The notes under the pieces: model-generated | The model's database searches: none | What the model saw: only the letters and a program-made list of their open reading frames with translations | Told to the model about the DNA's origin: nothing | DNA from: Escherichia fergusonii ATCC 35469 | GTDB taxonomy: Bacteria > Pseudomonadota > Gammaproteobacteria > Enterobacterales > Enterobacteriaceae | Assembly (NCBI RefSeq): GCF_000026225.1 | Contig: NC_011740.1 | Location: forward strand, 1 to 64,000 | DNA: 64,000 nt | Reading direction: 5' to 3' | Translations under genes and position numbers: made by a program | Shown here: positions 37,603-47,124 of the stretch, in pieces | Numbering within the stretch: the stretch's first letter is position 1 | How the letters are laid out: each line of letters begins with the position of its first letter

Positions 37603-38424
37603 ATGCATGATGCAAACATCCGCGTTGCCATCGCGGGGGCTGGTGGTCGCATGGGGCGGCAGTTGATTCAGGCTGCTCTGGGACTGGAAGGCGTGCAGCT
37701 TGGTGCGGCGCTGGAGCGTGAAGGTTCTTCATTGTTAGGCAGTGATGCGGGTGAGCTGGCGGGAGCAGGCAAAACAGGTGTTACCGTGCAAAGCAGCCTC
37801 GATGCAGTAAAAGATGATTTTGATGTGTTTATCGATTTTACCCGCCCGGAAGGTACGCTGAATCATCTCGCTTTTTGCCGCCAGCATGGCAAAGGGATGG
37901 TGATTGGCACCACGGGTTTTGATGACGCAGGTAAACAGGCGATTGGTGAAGCTGCCAAAGATATTGCGATTGTTTTTGCCGCCAATTTTAGCGTTGGCGT
38001 TAATGTCATGCTTAAGCTGCTGGAGAAAGCAGCGAAAGTGATGGGTGACTACACCGATATCGAAATTATCGAAGCGCATCATCGACATAAAGTAGATGCG
38101 CCGTCAGGCACCGCCCTGGCAATGGGAGAGGCGATCGCCCACGCTCTTGATAAAGATCTGAAAGATTGCGCGGTCTACAGTCGTGAAGGTCATACCGGTG
38201 AACGTGTGCCCGGCACCATTGGTTTTGCCACTGTACGTGCCGGAGACATCGTGGGTGAACATACCGCCATGTTTGCCGATATCGGCGAGCGCCTGGAGAT
38301 TACGCATAAGGCTTCCAGCCGCATGACTTTTGCTAACGGCGCGGTAAGATCGGCATTGTGGTTGAAAGGTAAAGATAAAGGACTTTTTGATATGAAAGAT
38401 GTGCTTAATTTGAATTATTTATGA
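37603..38424 (+). CDS. dapB: 4-hydroxy-tetrahydrodipicolinate reductase
   Basis: A 273-residue NAD(P)H-dependent enzyme in lysine and diaminopimelate synthesis. The Rossmann motif VAIAGAGGRMGRQL lies at about 7-20. The catalytic EAHHRHKVDAPSGTA segment lies near 157-171. Length equals the E. coli enzyme. It follows the citrate island and restores the K-12 gene order. Confidence 0.98.
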   Translation: MHDANIRVAIAGAGGRMGRQLIQAALGLEGVQLGAALEREGSSLLGSDAGELAGAGKTGVTVQSSLDAVKDDFDVFIDFTRPEGTLNHLAFCRQHGKGMVIGTTGFDDAGKQAIGEAAKDIAIVFAANFSVGVNVMLKLLEKAAKVMGDYTDIEIIEAHHRHKVDAPSGTALAMGEAIAHALDKDLKDCAVYSREGHTGERVPGTIGFATVRAGDIVGEHTAMFADIGERLEITHKASSRMTFANGAVRSALWLKGKDKGLFDMKDVLNLNYL

Positions 38425-38878
38425 TGGTTTTCAATATAATTTTATGATTTTATTTTTTGTAATATATTGATTTTAAATGGGCGATAAAGTTTCGCCCTTT
38501 ATTTTTCTGGTTATTATGTGTTTTTATTGTGAGTTGATTAAAAATATCTGTTTTCCATTCTATTTTTGTTGCGTAACTGTAAATTTTGACCAAATGGTCC
38601 ACTTTTTCGACGTGTTTGATAATTTTATGAATTAAACTTTTACCGCAAGCGTTTTCCAGAGTGAGTTTGCTGATGTTTTTACCTGTTAATGCCTGTAAAA
38701 CATGCATGAGCCATAAAATAATATAAAAAATCCCGCCATTAAGTTGACTTTTAGCGCCCATATCTCCAGAATGCCGCCGTTTGCCAGAAATTCGTCGGTA
38801 AGCAGATTTGCATTGATTTACGTCATCATTGTGAATTAATATGCAAATAAAGTGAGTGAATATTCTCTGGAGGGTGTT
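38425..38878. promoter_or_regulatory. dapB-carA regulatory region with tandem carAB promoters
   Basis: A 454-bp region of about the same length as I recall for K-12. A PurR-like box (CCGCAAGCGTTTTCC) lies at 38643-38657. Promoter P1 (pyrimidine-controlled) reads TTGACT (38744-38749), 17 bp, CAGAAT (38767-38772). Promoter P2 (arginine-controlled) reads TTGATT (38813-38818) with a TTAATA-like -10 near 38836. A 103-codon minus-strand frame here looks spurious. Confidence 0.85.
38830..38866 (+). promoter_or_regulatory. tandem ARG boxes (ArgR operator) at carA P2
   Basis: TGTGAATTAATATGCAAA and AGTGAGTGAATATTCTCT lie side by side over promoter P2 just before carA. They match the ArgR operator pattern (TGAAT...ATTCA) and the K-12 sequence as I recall it. 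Confidence 0.85.
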
Positions 38879-40027
38879 TTGATTAAGTCAGCGCTATTGG
38901 TTCTGGAAGACGGAACCCAGTTTCACGGTCGGGCCATAGGGGCAACAGGTTCGGCGGTTGGGGAAGTCGTTTTCAATACTTCAATGACCGGTTATCAAGA
39001 AATCCTCACTGATCCTTCCTATTCTCGTCAAATCGTTACTCTTACTTATCCCCATATTGGCAATGTCGGCACAAATGACGCCGATGAAGAATCTTCTCAG
39101 GTACATGCTCAAGGTCTGGTGATTCGCGACCTGCCGCTGATTGCCAGCAACTTCCGTAATACCGAAGACCTCTCTTCTTACCTGAAACGCCATAACATCG
39201 TGGCGATTGCTGATATCGATACCCGTAAGCTGACGCGTTTGCTGCGTGAGAAAGGCGCACAGAATGGCTGCATTATCGCGGGCGACAACCCGGATGCGGC
39301 GCTGGCGTTAGAAAAAGCCCGCGCGTTCCCAGGTCTGAACGGCATGGATCTGGCAAAAGAAGTGACCACCGCAGAAGCCTATAGCTGGACACAAGGGAGC
39401 TGGACGCTGACCGGCGGTCTGCCAGAAGCGAAGAAAGAAGACGAGCTGCCGTACCACGTCGTGGCTTATGATTTTGGTGCCAAGCGCAACATCCTGCGGA
39501 TGCTGGTGGACAGAGGCTGTCGCCTGACCATCGTTCCGGCGCAAACCTCTGCGGAAGACGTGCTGAAAATGAATCCAGACGGCATCTTCCTCTCCAACGG
39601 TCCTGGTGACCCGGCACCGTGTGATTACGCTATTACTGCCATCCAGAAATTCCTCGAAACCGACATTCCGGTATTCGGCATCTGCCTCGGTCATCAGCTG
39701 CTGGCGCTGGCGAGCGGTGCGAAGACCATCAAAATGAAATTTGGTCACCACGGCGGCAACCATCCGGTTAAAGATGTAGAGAAAAACGTGGTGATGATCA
39801 CCGCCCAGAACCACGGTTTTGCGGTGGATGAAGCAACATTACCTGCAAACCTGCGTGTCACACATAAATCCCTGTTCGACGGTACGTTACAGGGCATTCA
39901 TCGCACCGATAAACCGGCGTTCAGCTTCCAGGGTCACCCGGAAGCCAGCCCTGGTCCACACGACGCAGCGCCGTTGTTCGACCACTTTATCGCGTTAATT
40001 GAGCAGTACCGTAAAACCGCTAAGTAA
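38879..40027 (+). CDS. carA: carbamoyl phosphate synthase small (glutaminase) subunit
   Basis: A 382-residue subunit that hydrolyses glutamine and passes ammonia to CarB for carbamoyl phosphate, used in arginine and pyrimidine synthesis. The class I amidotransferase nucleophile is C269 in GICLGHQ. The start is TTG at 38879 (after GGAGGGTGTT), as in E. coli; an in-frame GTG at 38852 has no comparable ribosome site and lies in the ArgR operator. carB follows after 17 bases. Confidence 0.97.
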   Translation: MIKSALLVLEDGTQFHGRAIGATGSAVGEVVFNTSMTGYQEILTDPSYSRQIVTLTYPHIGNVGTNDADEESSQVHAQGLVIRDLPLIASNFRNTEDLSSYLKRHNIVAIADIDTRKLTRLLREKGAQNGCIIAGDNPDAALALEKARAFPGLNGMDLAKEVTTAEAYSWTQGSWTLTGGLPEAKKEDELPYHVVAYDFGAKRNILRMLVDRGCRLTIVPAQTSAEDVLKMNPDGIFLSNGPGDPAPCDYAITAIQKFLETDIPVFGICLGHQLLALASGAKTIKMKFGHHGGNHPVKDVEKNVVMITAQNHGFAVDEATLPANLRVTHKSLFDGTLQGIHRTDKPAFSFQGHPEASPGPHDAAPLFDHFIALIEQYRKTAK

Positions 40028-40044
40028 TCAGGAGTAAAAGAGCC

Positions 40045-43000
40045 ATGCCAAAACGTACAGATATAAAAAGTATCCTGATTCTGGGTGCGGGCCCGATTGT
40101 TATCGGTCAGGCGTGTGAGTTTGACTACTCTGGCGCGCAAGCATGTAAAGCCCTGCGCGAAGAGGGTTACCGCGTCATTCTGGTGAACTCCAACCCAGCG
40201 ACCATCATGACCGACCCGGAAATGGCTGATGCGACCTACATCGAGCCGATTCACTGGGAAGTGGTACGCAAGATTATTGAAAAAGAGCGTCCGGACGCGG
40301 TGCTGCCAACGATGGGCGGTCAGACAGCGCTGAACTGTGCGCTGGAGCTGGAGCGTCAGGGCGTGCTGGAAGAGTTCGGCGTCACCATGATTGGTGCTAC
40401 CGCCGATGCGATTGATAAAGCCGAAGACCGCCGCCGTTTCGACGTGGCGATGAAGAAAATCGGTCTGGAAACTGCGCGTTCCGGTATCGCACACACCATG
40501 GAAGAAGCGCTGGCAGTTGCCGCTGAAGTGGGCTTCCCGTGCATTATTCGCCCATCCTTTACCATGGGTGGTAGCGGTGGCGGTATCGCTTATAACCGCG
40601 AAGAGTTTGAAGAAATTTGCGCCCGCGGTCTGGATCTCTCTCCGACCAAAGAGCTGCTGATTGATGAGTCGCTGATCGGCTGGAAAGAGTACGAGATGGA
40701 AGTGGTGCGTGATAAAAACGACAACTGCATCATCGTCTGCTCTATCGAAAACTTCGATGCGATGGGCATCCACACCGGTGACTCCATCACTGTCGCGCCA
40801 GCCCAAACGCTGACCGACAAAGAATATCAAATCATGCGTAACGCCTCGATGGCGGTACTGCGTGAAATCGGCGTTGAAACCGGTGGTTCCAACGTCCAGT
40901 TTGCGGTGAACCCGAAAAATGGTCGCCTGATTGTTATCGAAATGAACCCGCGAGTGTCCCGTTCTTCGGCGCTGGCGTCGAAAGCCACCGGTTTCCCGAT
41001 TGCCAAAGTGGCGGCGAAACTGGCGGTTGGTTACACCCTCGACGAACTGATGAACGACATCACTGGCGGGCGTACTCCGGCCTCCTTCGAGCCGTCTATC
41101 GACTACGTGGTGACCAAAATTCCTCGCTTCAACTTCGAGAAATTCGCCGGTGCTAACGATCGTCTGACCACTCAGATGAAATCCGTCGGCGAAGTGATGG
41201 CGATTGGTCGCACGCAGCAGGAATCCCTGCAAAAAGCCCTGCGCGGCCTGGAAGTCGGTGCGACTGGTTTTGACCCGAAAGTCAGCCTGGACGACCCGGA
41301 AGCGCTGACCAAAATCCGCCGCGAACTGAAAGACGCAGGCGCAGAGCGTATCTGGTACATCGCCGATGCTTTCCGTGCGGGCCTGTCTGTAGACGGCGTC
41401 TTTAACCTGACCAACATTGACCGCTGGTTCCTGGTGCAGATAGAAGAACTGGTGCGTCTGGAAGAGAAAGTCGCAGAAGTGGGCATCACCGGCCTGAACG
41501 CTGACTTCCTGCGCCAGCTGAAACGCAAAGGTTTTGCCGATGCGCGTCTGGCTAAACTCGCGGGCGTGCGCGAAGCGGAAATCCGCAAGCTACGCGACCA
41601 GTATGATCTGCACCCGGTTTACAAGCGCGTGGATACCTGTGCGGCAGAGTTCGCTACCGACACCGCTTATATGTACTCCACTTATGAAGAAGAGTGCGAA
41701 TCCAACCCATCTGACCGTGACAAAATCATGGTCCTCGGCGGCGGCCCGAACCGTATCGGTCAGGGTATCGAATTCGACTACTGCTGCGTACACGCCTCAC
41801 TGGCGCTGCGCGAAGACGGTTACGAAACCATTATGGTTAACTGTAACCCGGAAACCGTCTCCACTGACTACGACACTTCCGATCGCCTCTACTTCGAGCC
41901 GGTAACTCTGGAAGATGTGCTGGAAATCGTGCGTATTGAGAAGCCGAAAGGCGTTATCGTTCAGTACGGCGGTCAGACCCCGCTGAAACTGGCGCGCGCA
42001 CTGGAAGCCGCTGGCGTACCGGTTATCGGCACCAGCCCGGATGCTATCGACCGTGCAGAAGACCGTGAACGCTTCCAGCATGCGGTTGACCGTCTGAAAC
42101 TGAAACAACCGGCGAACGCCACCGTTACCGCTATTGAAATGGCGGTAGAGAAGGCGAAAGAGATTGGCTACCCGCTGGTGGTACGTCCGTCTTACGTTCT
42201 CGGCGGTCGGGCGATGGAAATCGTCTATGACGAAGCCGACCTGCGTCGCTACTTCCAGACGGCGGTGAGCGTGTCTAACGATGCGCCAGTATTGCTGGAT
42301 CACTTCCTCGATGATGCGGTAGAAGTGGATGTGGACGCCATCTGCGACGGCGAAATGGTGCTGATTGGCGGCATCATGGAGCACATCGAGCAGGCGGGCG
42401 TGCACTCCGGTGACTCCGCATGTTCGCTGCCAGCGTACACCTTAAGTCAGGAAATTCAGGATGTGATGCGCCAGCAGGTGCAGAAACTGGCCTTCGAATT
42501 GCAGGTGCGCGGCCTGATGAACGTGCAGTTTGCGGTTAAAAACAACGAAGTTTACCTGATTGAAGTTAACCCGCGTGCGGCGCGTACCGTTCCGTTCGTC
42601 TCCAAAGCCACCGGCGTACCGCTGGCAAAAGTGGCGGCGCGCGTGATGGCTGGCAAATCGCTGGCTGAGCAGGGCGTAACCAAAGAAGTTATCCCGCCGT
42701 ATTACTCTGTGAAAGAAGTGGTGCTGCCGTTCAACAAATTCCCCGGCGTTGACCCGCTGTTAGGGCCAGAAATGCGCTCCACCGGGGAAGTTATGGGCGT
42801 GGGCCGCACCTTCGCTGAAGCGTTTGCCAAAGCGCAGCTGGGCAGCAACTCCACCATGAAGAAACACGGTCGTGCGCTGCTTTCCGTGCGCGAAGGCGAT
42901 AAAGAACGCGTGGTAGACCTGGCGGCAAAACTGCTGAAACAGGGCTTCGAGCTGGATGCGACCCACGGCACGGCGATTGTGCTGGGCGAAGCGGGTATCA

Positions 43001-43266
43001 ATCCGCGTCTGGTGAACAAGGTGCATGAAGGTCGTCCGCACATTCAGGACCGCATCAAGAATGGCGAATATACCTACATCATCAACACCACCTCAGGCCG
43101 TCGTGCGATTGAGGACTCCCGCGTGATTCGTCGCAGTGCGCTGCAATATAAAGTGCATTATGACACCACCCTGAACGGTGGTTTCGCTACCGCGATGGCG
43201 TTGAATGCCGATGCGACCGAGAAGGTCATTTCGGTGCAGGAAATGCACGCGCAAATCAAAAAATAA
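40045..43266 (+). CDS. carB: carbamoyl phosphate synthase large subunit
   Basis: A 1073-residue enzyme with two homologous ATP-grasp halves (about 1-400 and 550-935) that phosphorylate bicarbonate and then carbamate. An oligomerisation domain lies between them, and a C-terminal MGS-like allosteric domain (after about 936) binds UMP and ornithine. Repeated motifs GAGPIVIGQ (N-half) and GGGPNRIGQG (C-half) mark the duplication. Length equals the E. coli protein. Long antisense frames across it follow codon bias and are not genes. Confidence 0.98.
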   Translation: MPKRTDIKSILILGAGPIVIGQACEFDYSGAQACKALREEGYRVILVNSNPATIMTDPEMADATYIEPIHWEVVRKIIEKERPDAVLPTMGGQTALNCALELERQGVLEEFGVTMIGATADAIDKAEDRRRFDVAMKKIGLETARSGIAHTMEEALAVAAEVGFPCIIRPSFTMGGSGGGIAYNREEFEEICARGLDLSPTKELLIDESLIGWKEYEMEVVRDKNDNCIIVCSIENFDAMGIHTGDSITVAPAQTLTDKEYQIMRNASMAVLREIGVETGGSNVQFAVNPKNGRLIVIEMNPRVSRSSALASKATGFPIAKVAAKLAVGYTLDELMNDITGGRTPASFEPSIDYVVTKIPRFNFEKFAGANDRLTTQMKSVGEVMAIGRTQQESLQKALRGLEVGATGFDPKVSLDDPEALTKIRRELKDAGAERIWYIADAFRAGLSVDGVFNLTNIDRWFLVQIEELVRLEEKVAEVGITGLNADFLRQLKRKGFADARLAKLAGVREAEIRKLRDQYDLHPVYKRVDTCAAEFATDTAYMYSTYEEECESNPSDRDKIMVLGGGPNRIGQGIEFDYCCVHASLALREDGYETIMVNCNPETVSTDYDTSDRLYFEPVTLEDVLEIVRIEKPKGVIVQYGGQTPLKLARALEAAGVPVIGTSPDAIDRAEDRERFQHAVDRLKLKQPANATVTAIEMAVEKAKEIGYPLVVRPSYVLGGRAMEIVYDEADLRRYFQTAVSVSNDAPVLLDHFLDDAVEVDVDAICDGEMVLIGGIMEHIEQAGVHSGDSACSLPAYTLSQEIQDVMRQQVQKLAFELQVRGLMNVQFAVKNNEVYLIEVNPRAARTVPFVSKATGVPLAKVAARVMAGKSLAEQGVTKEVIPPYYSVKEVVLPFNKFPGVDPLLGPEMRSTGEVMGVGRTFAEAFAKAQLGSNSTMKKHGRALLSVREGDKERVVDLAAKLLKQGFELDATHGTAIVLGEAGINPRLVNKVHEGRPHIQDRIKNGEYTYIINTTSGRRAIEDSRVIRRSALQYKVHYDTTLNGGFATAMALNADATEKVISVQEMHAQIKK

Positions 43267-43313
43267 TCACTGGCGGTTAATAAAATAATATAGGCCGCTA
43301 AGTAAATAATCAG

Positions 43314-43342
43314 AACGGTTCTCAATTGAGGGCCGTTTTTTT
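43314..43342 (+). terminator. carAB terminator
   Basis: AACGG, a CTCAATTGAG palindrome, GGGCCGTT and seven T residues lie 47 bases after the carB stop. Confidence 0.85.
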
Positions 43343-43526
43343 ATGCGCAGTACAAATTTTCGCGAATCGGTTTTAATACACAATTTGAACCTAATAATCC
43401 GGATATAGCTCACACATATGGATCATTAAGTCGCATACTATCAATATATCCACAATTTTAATATGGTCTTGATTAATATATAGACAAGCCATGACAAGAT
43501 TTCTAATTAGTGCAACTGGAGTTCCT

Positions 43527-43922
43527 ATGTGTGAAGGATATGTTGAAAAACCACTCTACTTGTTAATTGCCGAATGGATGATGGCAGAAAACAGATGGAT
43601 TATTGCAAGAGAGATCTCTATTCATTTTGATATTGAACACAGCAAGGCAATAAATACCCTGTCTTATATTTTGGGTGAAGTTGCTGAAATTAGCTGTGAA
43701 GTGAAAATGATCCCCAATAAGCTGGAGGGGCGAGGGTGCCAGTGTCAGCGCCTGGTAAAAGTGGTTGATATCGATGAGCAAATTTACGCCCGCCTGCGAC
43801 ATAACAGCCGGGAAAAAGTCGTCGGTGTCAGAAAGACGCCGCGTATTCCGGCGGTTCCCCTCGCTGAACTTAACCGTGAGCAGAAGTGGCAGATGATGTT
43901 GTCAAAGAGTATGCGCCGTTAA
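43527..43922 (+). CDS. caiF: transcriptional activator CaiF of carnitine genes
   Basis: A 131-residue activator of the divergent caiTABCDE and fixABCX operons, responding to carnitine under anaerobic conditions in E. coli. A helix-turn-helix is likely in the N-terminal region (AREISIHFDIEHSKAINTL, about 28-46), and a Cys pair lies at GRGCQCQ. The start at 43527 (MCEGYVEKPLY) gives the family length; an upstream ATG at 43491 adds 12 unconserved residues. It lies far from its target promoter, beyond the cai operon. Confidence 0.95.
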   Translation: MCEGYVEKPLYLLIAEWMMAENRWIIAREISIHFDIEHSKAINTLSYILGEVAEISCEVKMIPNKLEGRGCQCQRLVKVVDIDEQIYARLRHNSREKVVGVRKTPRIPAVPLAELNREQKWQMMLSKSMRR

Positions 43923-43953
43923 TTTTGTCTCGTTGATACCGGGCGTCCTGCTT

Positions 43954-44006
43954 GCCAGATGCGATGTTGTAGCATCTTATCCAGTAACCAGGTCGCATCC
44001 GGCAAG
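43954..44006. repeat. REP pair between caiF and caiE
   Basis: GCCAGATGCGATG and GCATCTTATCCAG (43954-43984) form a degenerate REP palindrome, followed by an inverted partner, GTCGCATCCGGCAAG (43992-44006). It lies between the two convergent genes. Confidence 0.8.
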
Positions 44007-44007
44007 A

Positions 44008-44598
44008 TCACCGTTTTGGCGCCACATCCGTCGTCCCCTGCAACCGGGGGCGATTTTCCTCCATTTGCCTCAACGGCTGCGTTTCATGTAATGCTACATG
44101 GCAGCGGCCGACAAGATCCTGATACTCTTTGGTATTCAAGTGCTTCCAGCGTAATTCGTCGTCACTAACACTGCGTACAGCGCGGGCAGGCGTGCCCATC
44201 AACAACTGGCGTTTCTCGCCGCTAAAGCCCGCTTTGACAAAGCTCATGGCGGCAACAATGCTCTCTTCGCCAATGACCGCGCCATCCATAATCACGCTGT
44301 TCATCCCGACCAATGCATCGCGACCAATCACACAACCATGCAGGATCGCTCCGTGCCCGATATGGCCGTTTTCCCCAACGATGGTGTCAGTGTCGCAGTA
44401 GCCATGCATAATGCAGCCATCCTGAATATTGGCTCCCGCTTGCACGATCAACCGCCCGTAGTCACCACGCAGTGAGGCGAGTGGGCCGATGTAGACACCG
44501 GCTCCCACAATCACATCGCCAATCAATACTGCACTGGGATGGACAAACGCCGTCGGGTGAACCACCGGAATTAACCTCTCAAAGGCGTAATAGCCCAC
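44008..44598 (-). CDS. caiE: carnitine operon protein CaiE
   Basis: A 196-residue hexapeptide-repeat (left-handed beta-helix) protein resembling gamma-carbonic anhydrases and PaaY. Repeats run from about residue 14 to 130 (VHPSAVLIGDVIVGAGVYIG region). It is linked to carnitine racemase and dehydratase activity, perhaps in cofactor supply or thioester cleavage; its exact reaction is not settled. The start is GTG at 44598 (VGYYAFE), which gives the E. coli length; an ATG at 44619 overlaps caiD. Last gene of the operon. Confidence 0.9.
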   Translation of the reverse strand: MGYYAFERLIPVVHPTAFVHPSAVLIGDVIVGAGVYIGPLASLRGDYGRLIVQAGANIQDGCIMHGYCDTDTIVGENGHIGHGAILHGCVIGRDALVGMNSVIMDGAVIGEESIVAAMSFVKAGFSGEKRQLLMGTPARAVRSVSDDELRWKHLNTKEYQDLVGRCHVALHETQPLRQMEENRPRLQGTTDVAPKR

Positions 44599-44603
44599 GG
44601 TTG

Positions 44604-45389
44604 TTAACGTCCTTTCCACACCGGATCGCGCTTCTCGGCAAACGCCAGCGGCCCTTCAATGGCATCTTCCGAATGCAGAACCGATGGATAGTGTTTCAAC
44701 ACGCCGCTGCGAATATAGCGATACGCTTCTTCTACTGGCATTTCGCTGGTGGTGCGGTAGATCTCTTTCAGCGCTGCGATCGCCAGCGGGGCGCTGTCAA
44801 CGAGTTGCTGTGCCAGTTCGCGGGCATTATCCATCAGTTCCGCCTGACTAACCACGCGGTTGACTACCCCCCAACGCAGCGCCTCTTCTGCGCCCATTCT
44901 TCTGCCGGTCATTACCATCTCATTGACGATGGCAGGTGGCAGGATCTTCGGCAGACGCAGCACGCCGCCGCTGTCAGGAACGATGCCCAGTTTGGCTTCC
45001 GGCAGAGCGAAGCTGGCGTTATCGGCACAGACAATAAAATCTGCCGCCAGTGCCAGTTCAAAGCCGCCGCCAAAGGCGTAGCCGTTCACAGCTGCGATAA
45101 CCGGTTTGTCGAGATTGAAAATTTCGGTTAATCCCGCAAAACCACCCGGGCCAAAGTCAGCATCAGGTGCTTCGCCTTCTGCTGCCGCTTTTAAATCCCA
45201 GCCCGCGGAAAAGAATTTCTCTCCGGCACCGGTAATAATGGCGACACGTAATTGCGGATCGTCACGGAAATTTAGAAATACTTCGCCCATTTCAAAGCTG
45301 GTTTTTGCATCAATAGCATTCGCTTTTGGGCGATCAAGGGTAATTTCCAGAATTGATCCATTGCGGGTCAGATGTAATGACTCACTCAT
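44604..45389 (-). CDS. caiD: crotonobetainyl-CoA hydratase (carnitinyl-CoA dehydratase)
   Basis: A 261-residue crotonase-family enzyme interconverting carnitinyl-CoA and crotonobetainyl-CoA. The oxyanion-hole segments are SAGWDLKA near 60-67 and GYAFGGGFELALAADF near 101-116. The start is ATG at 45389 (MSESLHLTRNG). It differs from K-12 CaiD at only about one residue as I recall, much closer than the thr genes. Confidence 0.97.
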   Translation of the reverse strand: MSESLHLTRNGSILEITLDRPKANAIDAKTSFEMGEVFLNFRDDPQLRVAIITGAGEKFFSAGWDLKAAAEGEAPDADFGPGGFAGLTEIFNLDKPVIAAVNGYAFGGGFELALAADFIVCADNASFALPEAKLGIVPDSGGVLRLPKILPPAIVNEMVMTGRRMGAEEALRWGVVNRVVSQAELMDNARELAQQLVDSAPLAIAALKEIYRTTSEMPVEEAYRYIRSGVLKHYPSVLHSEDAIEGPLAFAEKRDPVWKGR

Positions 45390-45498
45390 TCCTTTTCTCC
45401 ATTTTTGCTTTTTCAGGGACGACAACACCCCTGCAAAAAAATGCATATTATTTTTGAACGTGATTATTACCAGACAGAGTAGTACCCTGCTGTAGTGT

Positions 45499-47052
45499 TT
45501 ATTTCAGCGCCTTTCTGATTATTTTCCCCGAGCAATTACGTGGTAAATCTTTTCTGATCTCCAGATAAGAGGGCACTTTAAATTTCGCCATATTCTGTTC
45601 GCAGAAGTTGAAGAATTCCTCTTCGCTCAATATTTCACCTTCATTCAGCACCACAAACGCTTTGATGGCTTCATCGCGAATCGAATCTTTAATACCAACA
45701 ACCACGATGTCCTGAATTTTCGGGTGCGCGGCGATAATATTTTCCAACTCCACGCAGGAGACATTCTCGCCACCGCGTTTAATCATATTGCAGCGGCGAT
45801 CGACGAAATAAAAAAAGCCCTCTTCGTCGCGGTATCCGGTATCGCCAGTGTGCAGCCAGCCATCGGCTTCCAGGACTCTGGCAGTGGCTTGCGGGTTAAG
45901 AAAATATTCTTTGAAGATGGTTTTCCCTGGTACGCCTTTAATGCAGATTTCACCGATTTCACCAGCCGGGAGCGGACGATTGTGATCGTCGCGGATCTCC
46001 GCTTCGTAGCAAAATCCTGCACGGCCAATTGACGGCCAGCGTCGTTTATCGCCGGGGCGATCGCCGATAATGCCAACAATGGTTTCCGTCATCCCATAAG
46101 ACGTCAGCAAGCGGACGCCAAAGCGTTCACAAAATGCGTCCTTTTCCTGCTCCGACAGGTTGAGATAAAACATCACTTCCCGCAGATGGTGTTGCCGATC
46201 GTTCACAGAAGGCGGCTGCACCATCAAGGTACGGATCATCATCGGAATGCATTCGGTAACGGTGGCGCGGTACTTTTGTACCTGTCCCCAGAAGGCGCGG
46301 GCGCTGTATTTCTCGACCAGCACAAAAGTGGCTCCGGCAGAAAACGCCGCCATCGCCGCAGTACACTGACAATCGATATGAAACGCAGGCATTACTGTCA
46401 GGTAGACGTCATCGTCACGTAGTGCGCACTGCCAGGCGGAGTAATATCCGGCGAAGCGCAGGTTGTAATGGGTAATCACCACCCCTTTCGGCCGGGAAGT
46501 GGTACCGGAGGTAAAGAGAATTTCCGCCGTATCGTCAGTCGATAGCGGCGGTGCATAGCACAAGGTTACAGGTTGTTGATTTTTCAGTTGAGTAAACGAA
46601 CTCACGCCATCATCAGCGGGAAGCTCCACATCTGTCAGGCAAATGTGCCGCAGTTGCGTGGCATCTTCCTGCTGAATCTGTTGATACATGGGATAGAACT
46701 GCGCACTGGTCACCAGCAGGCACGCCTGGCTATTTTGCAGGATCCACGCGCTTTCTTCGCGCAACAGGCGGGCGTTAATCGGCACCATAATTGCGCCAAT
46801 TTTTACCAGCCCGAACCAGCAAAAGATAAATTCCGGGCAGTTGTCGAGATGTAGAGCAACCTTGTCGCCTTTGCGAATCCCCAGCGTATAAAACAGGTTT
46901 GCCGTGCGGTTAATTTCCTGATTTAACTCAAGATAACTGTACCGGTTAACGACTCCGCCGCTGGATTCACAAATCAACGCCGTTTTATGACCGTAAACGT
47001 CAGCCAGATCGTCCCACATTTGACGTAGATGTTGTCCGCCAATGATATCCAT
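45499..47052 (-). CDS. caiC: carnitine/crotonobetaine-CoA ligase
   Basis: A 517-residue AMP-forming acyl-CoA synthetase that activates carnitine, crotonobetaine and gamma-butyrobetaine. The ATP motif TSGTTSRPKG lies near 175-184, the adenylation motif YGMTE near 319-323 and GWLHTGD near 400-406. The start at 47052 (MDIIGGQH) matches the E. coli entry; ATGs at 47064 and 47076 would add four or eight residues. Confidence 0.95.
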   Translation of the reverse strand: MDIIGGQHLRQMWDDLADVYGHKTALICESSGGVVNRYSYLELNQEINRTANLFYTLGIRKGDKVALHLDNCPEFIFCWFGLVKIGAIMVPINARLLREESAWILQNSQACLLVTSAQFYPMYQQIQQEDATQLRHICLTDVELPADDGVSSFTQLKNQQPVTLCYAPPLSTDDTAEILFTSGTTSRPKGVVITHYNLRFAGYYSAWQCALRDDDVYLTVMPAFHIDCQCTAAMAAFSAGATFVLVEKYSARAFWGQVQKYRATVTECIPMMIRTLMVQPPSVNDRQHHLREVMFYLNLSEQEKDAFCERFGVRLLTSYGMTETIVGIIGDRPGDKRRWPSIGRAGFCYEAEIRDDHNRPLPAGEIGEICIKGVPGKTIFKEYFLNPQATARVLEADGWLHTGDTGYRDEEGFFYFVDRRCNMIKRGGENVSCVELENIIAAHPKIQDIVVVGIKDSIRDEAIKAFVVLNEGEILSEEEFFNFCEQNMAKFKVPSYLEIRKDLPRNCSGKIIRKALK

Positions 47053-47124
47053 TGCACCTCTATCCATTTTAGTCATTTGTTATTGGGCGGGCGCTAGTCA
47101 GACAAGCCGACTGACGCCACGCGT

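Noticed and set aside
38450..38761. A 103-codon minus-strand frame between dapB and carA
   Set aside because: It covers the conserved carAB regulatory region, is Lys/Asn/Ile-rich from AT-rich DNA, and shows no recognisable family.
39934..41232. A 432-codon minus-strand frame across carB
   Set aside because: It is a shadow of the strongly biased carB codons, has no ribosome site or similarity, and conflicts with the conserved plus-strand gene.
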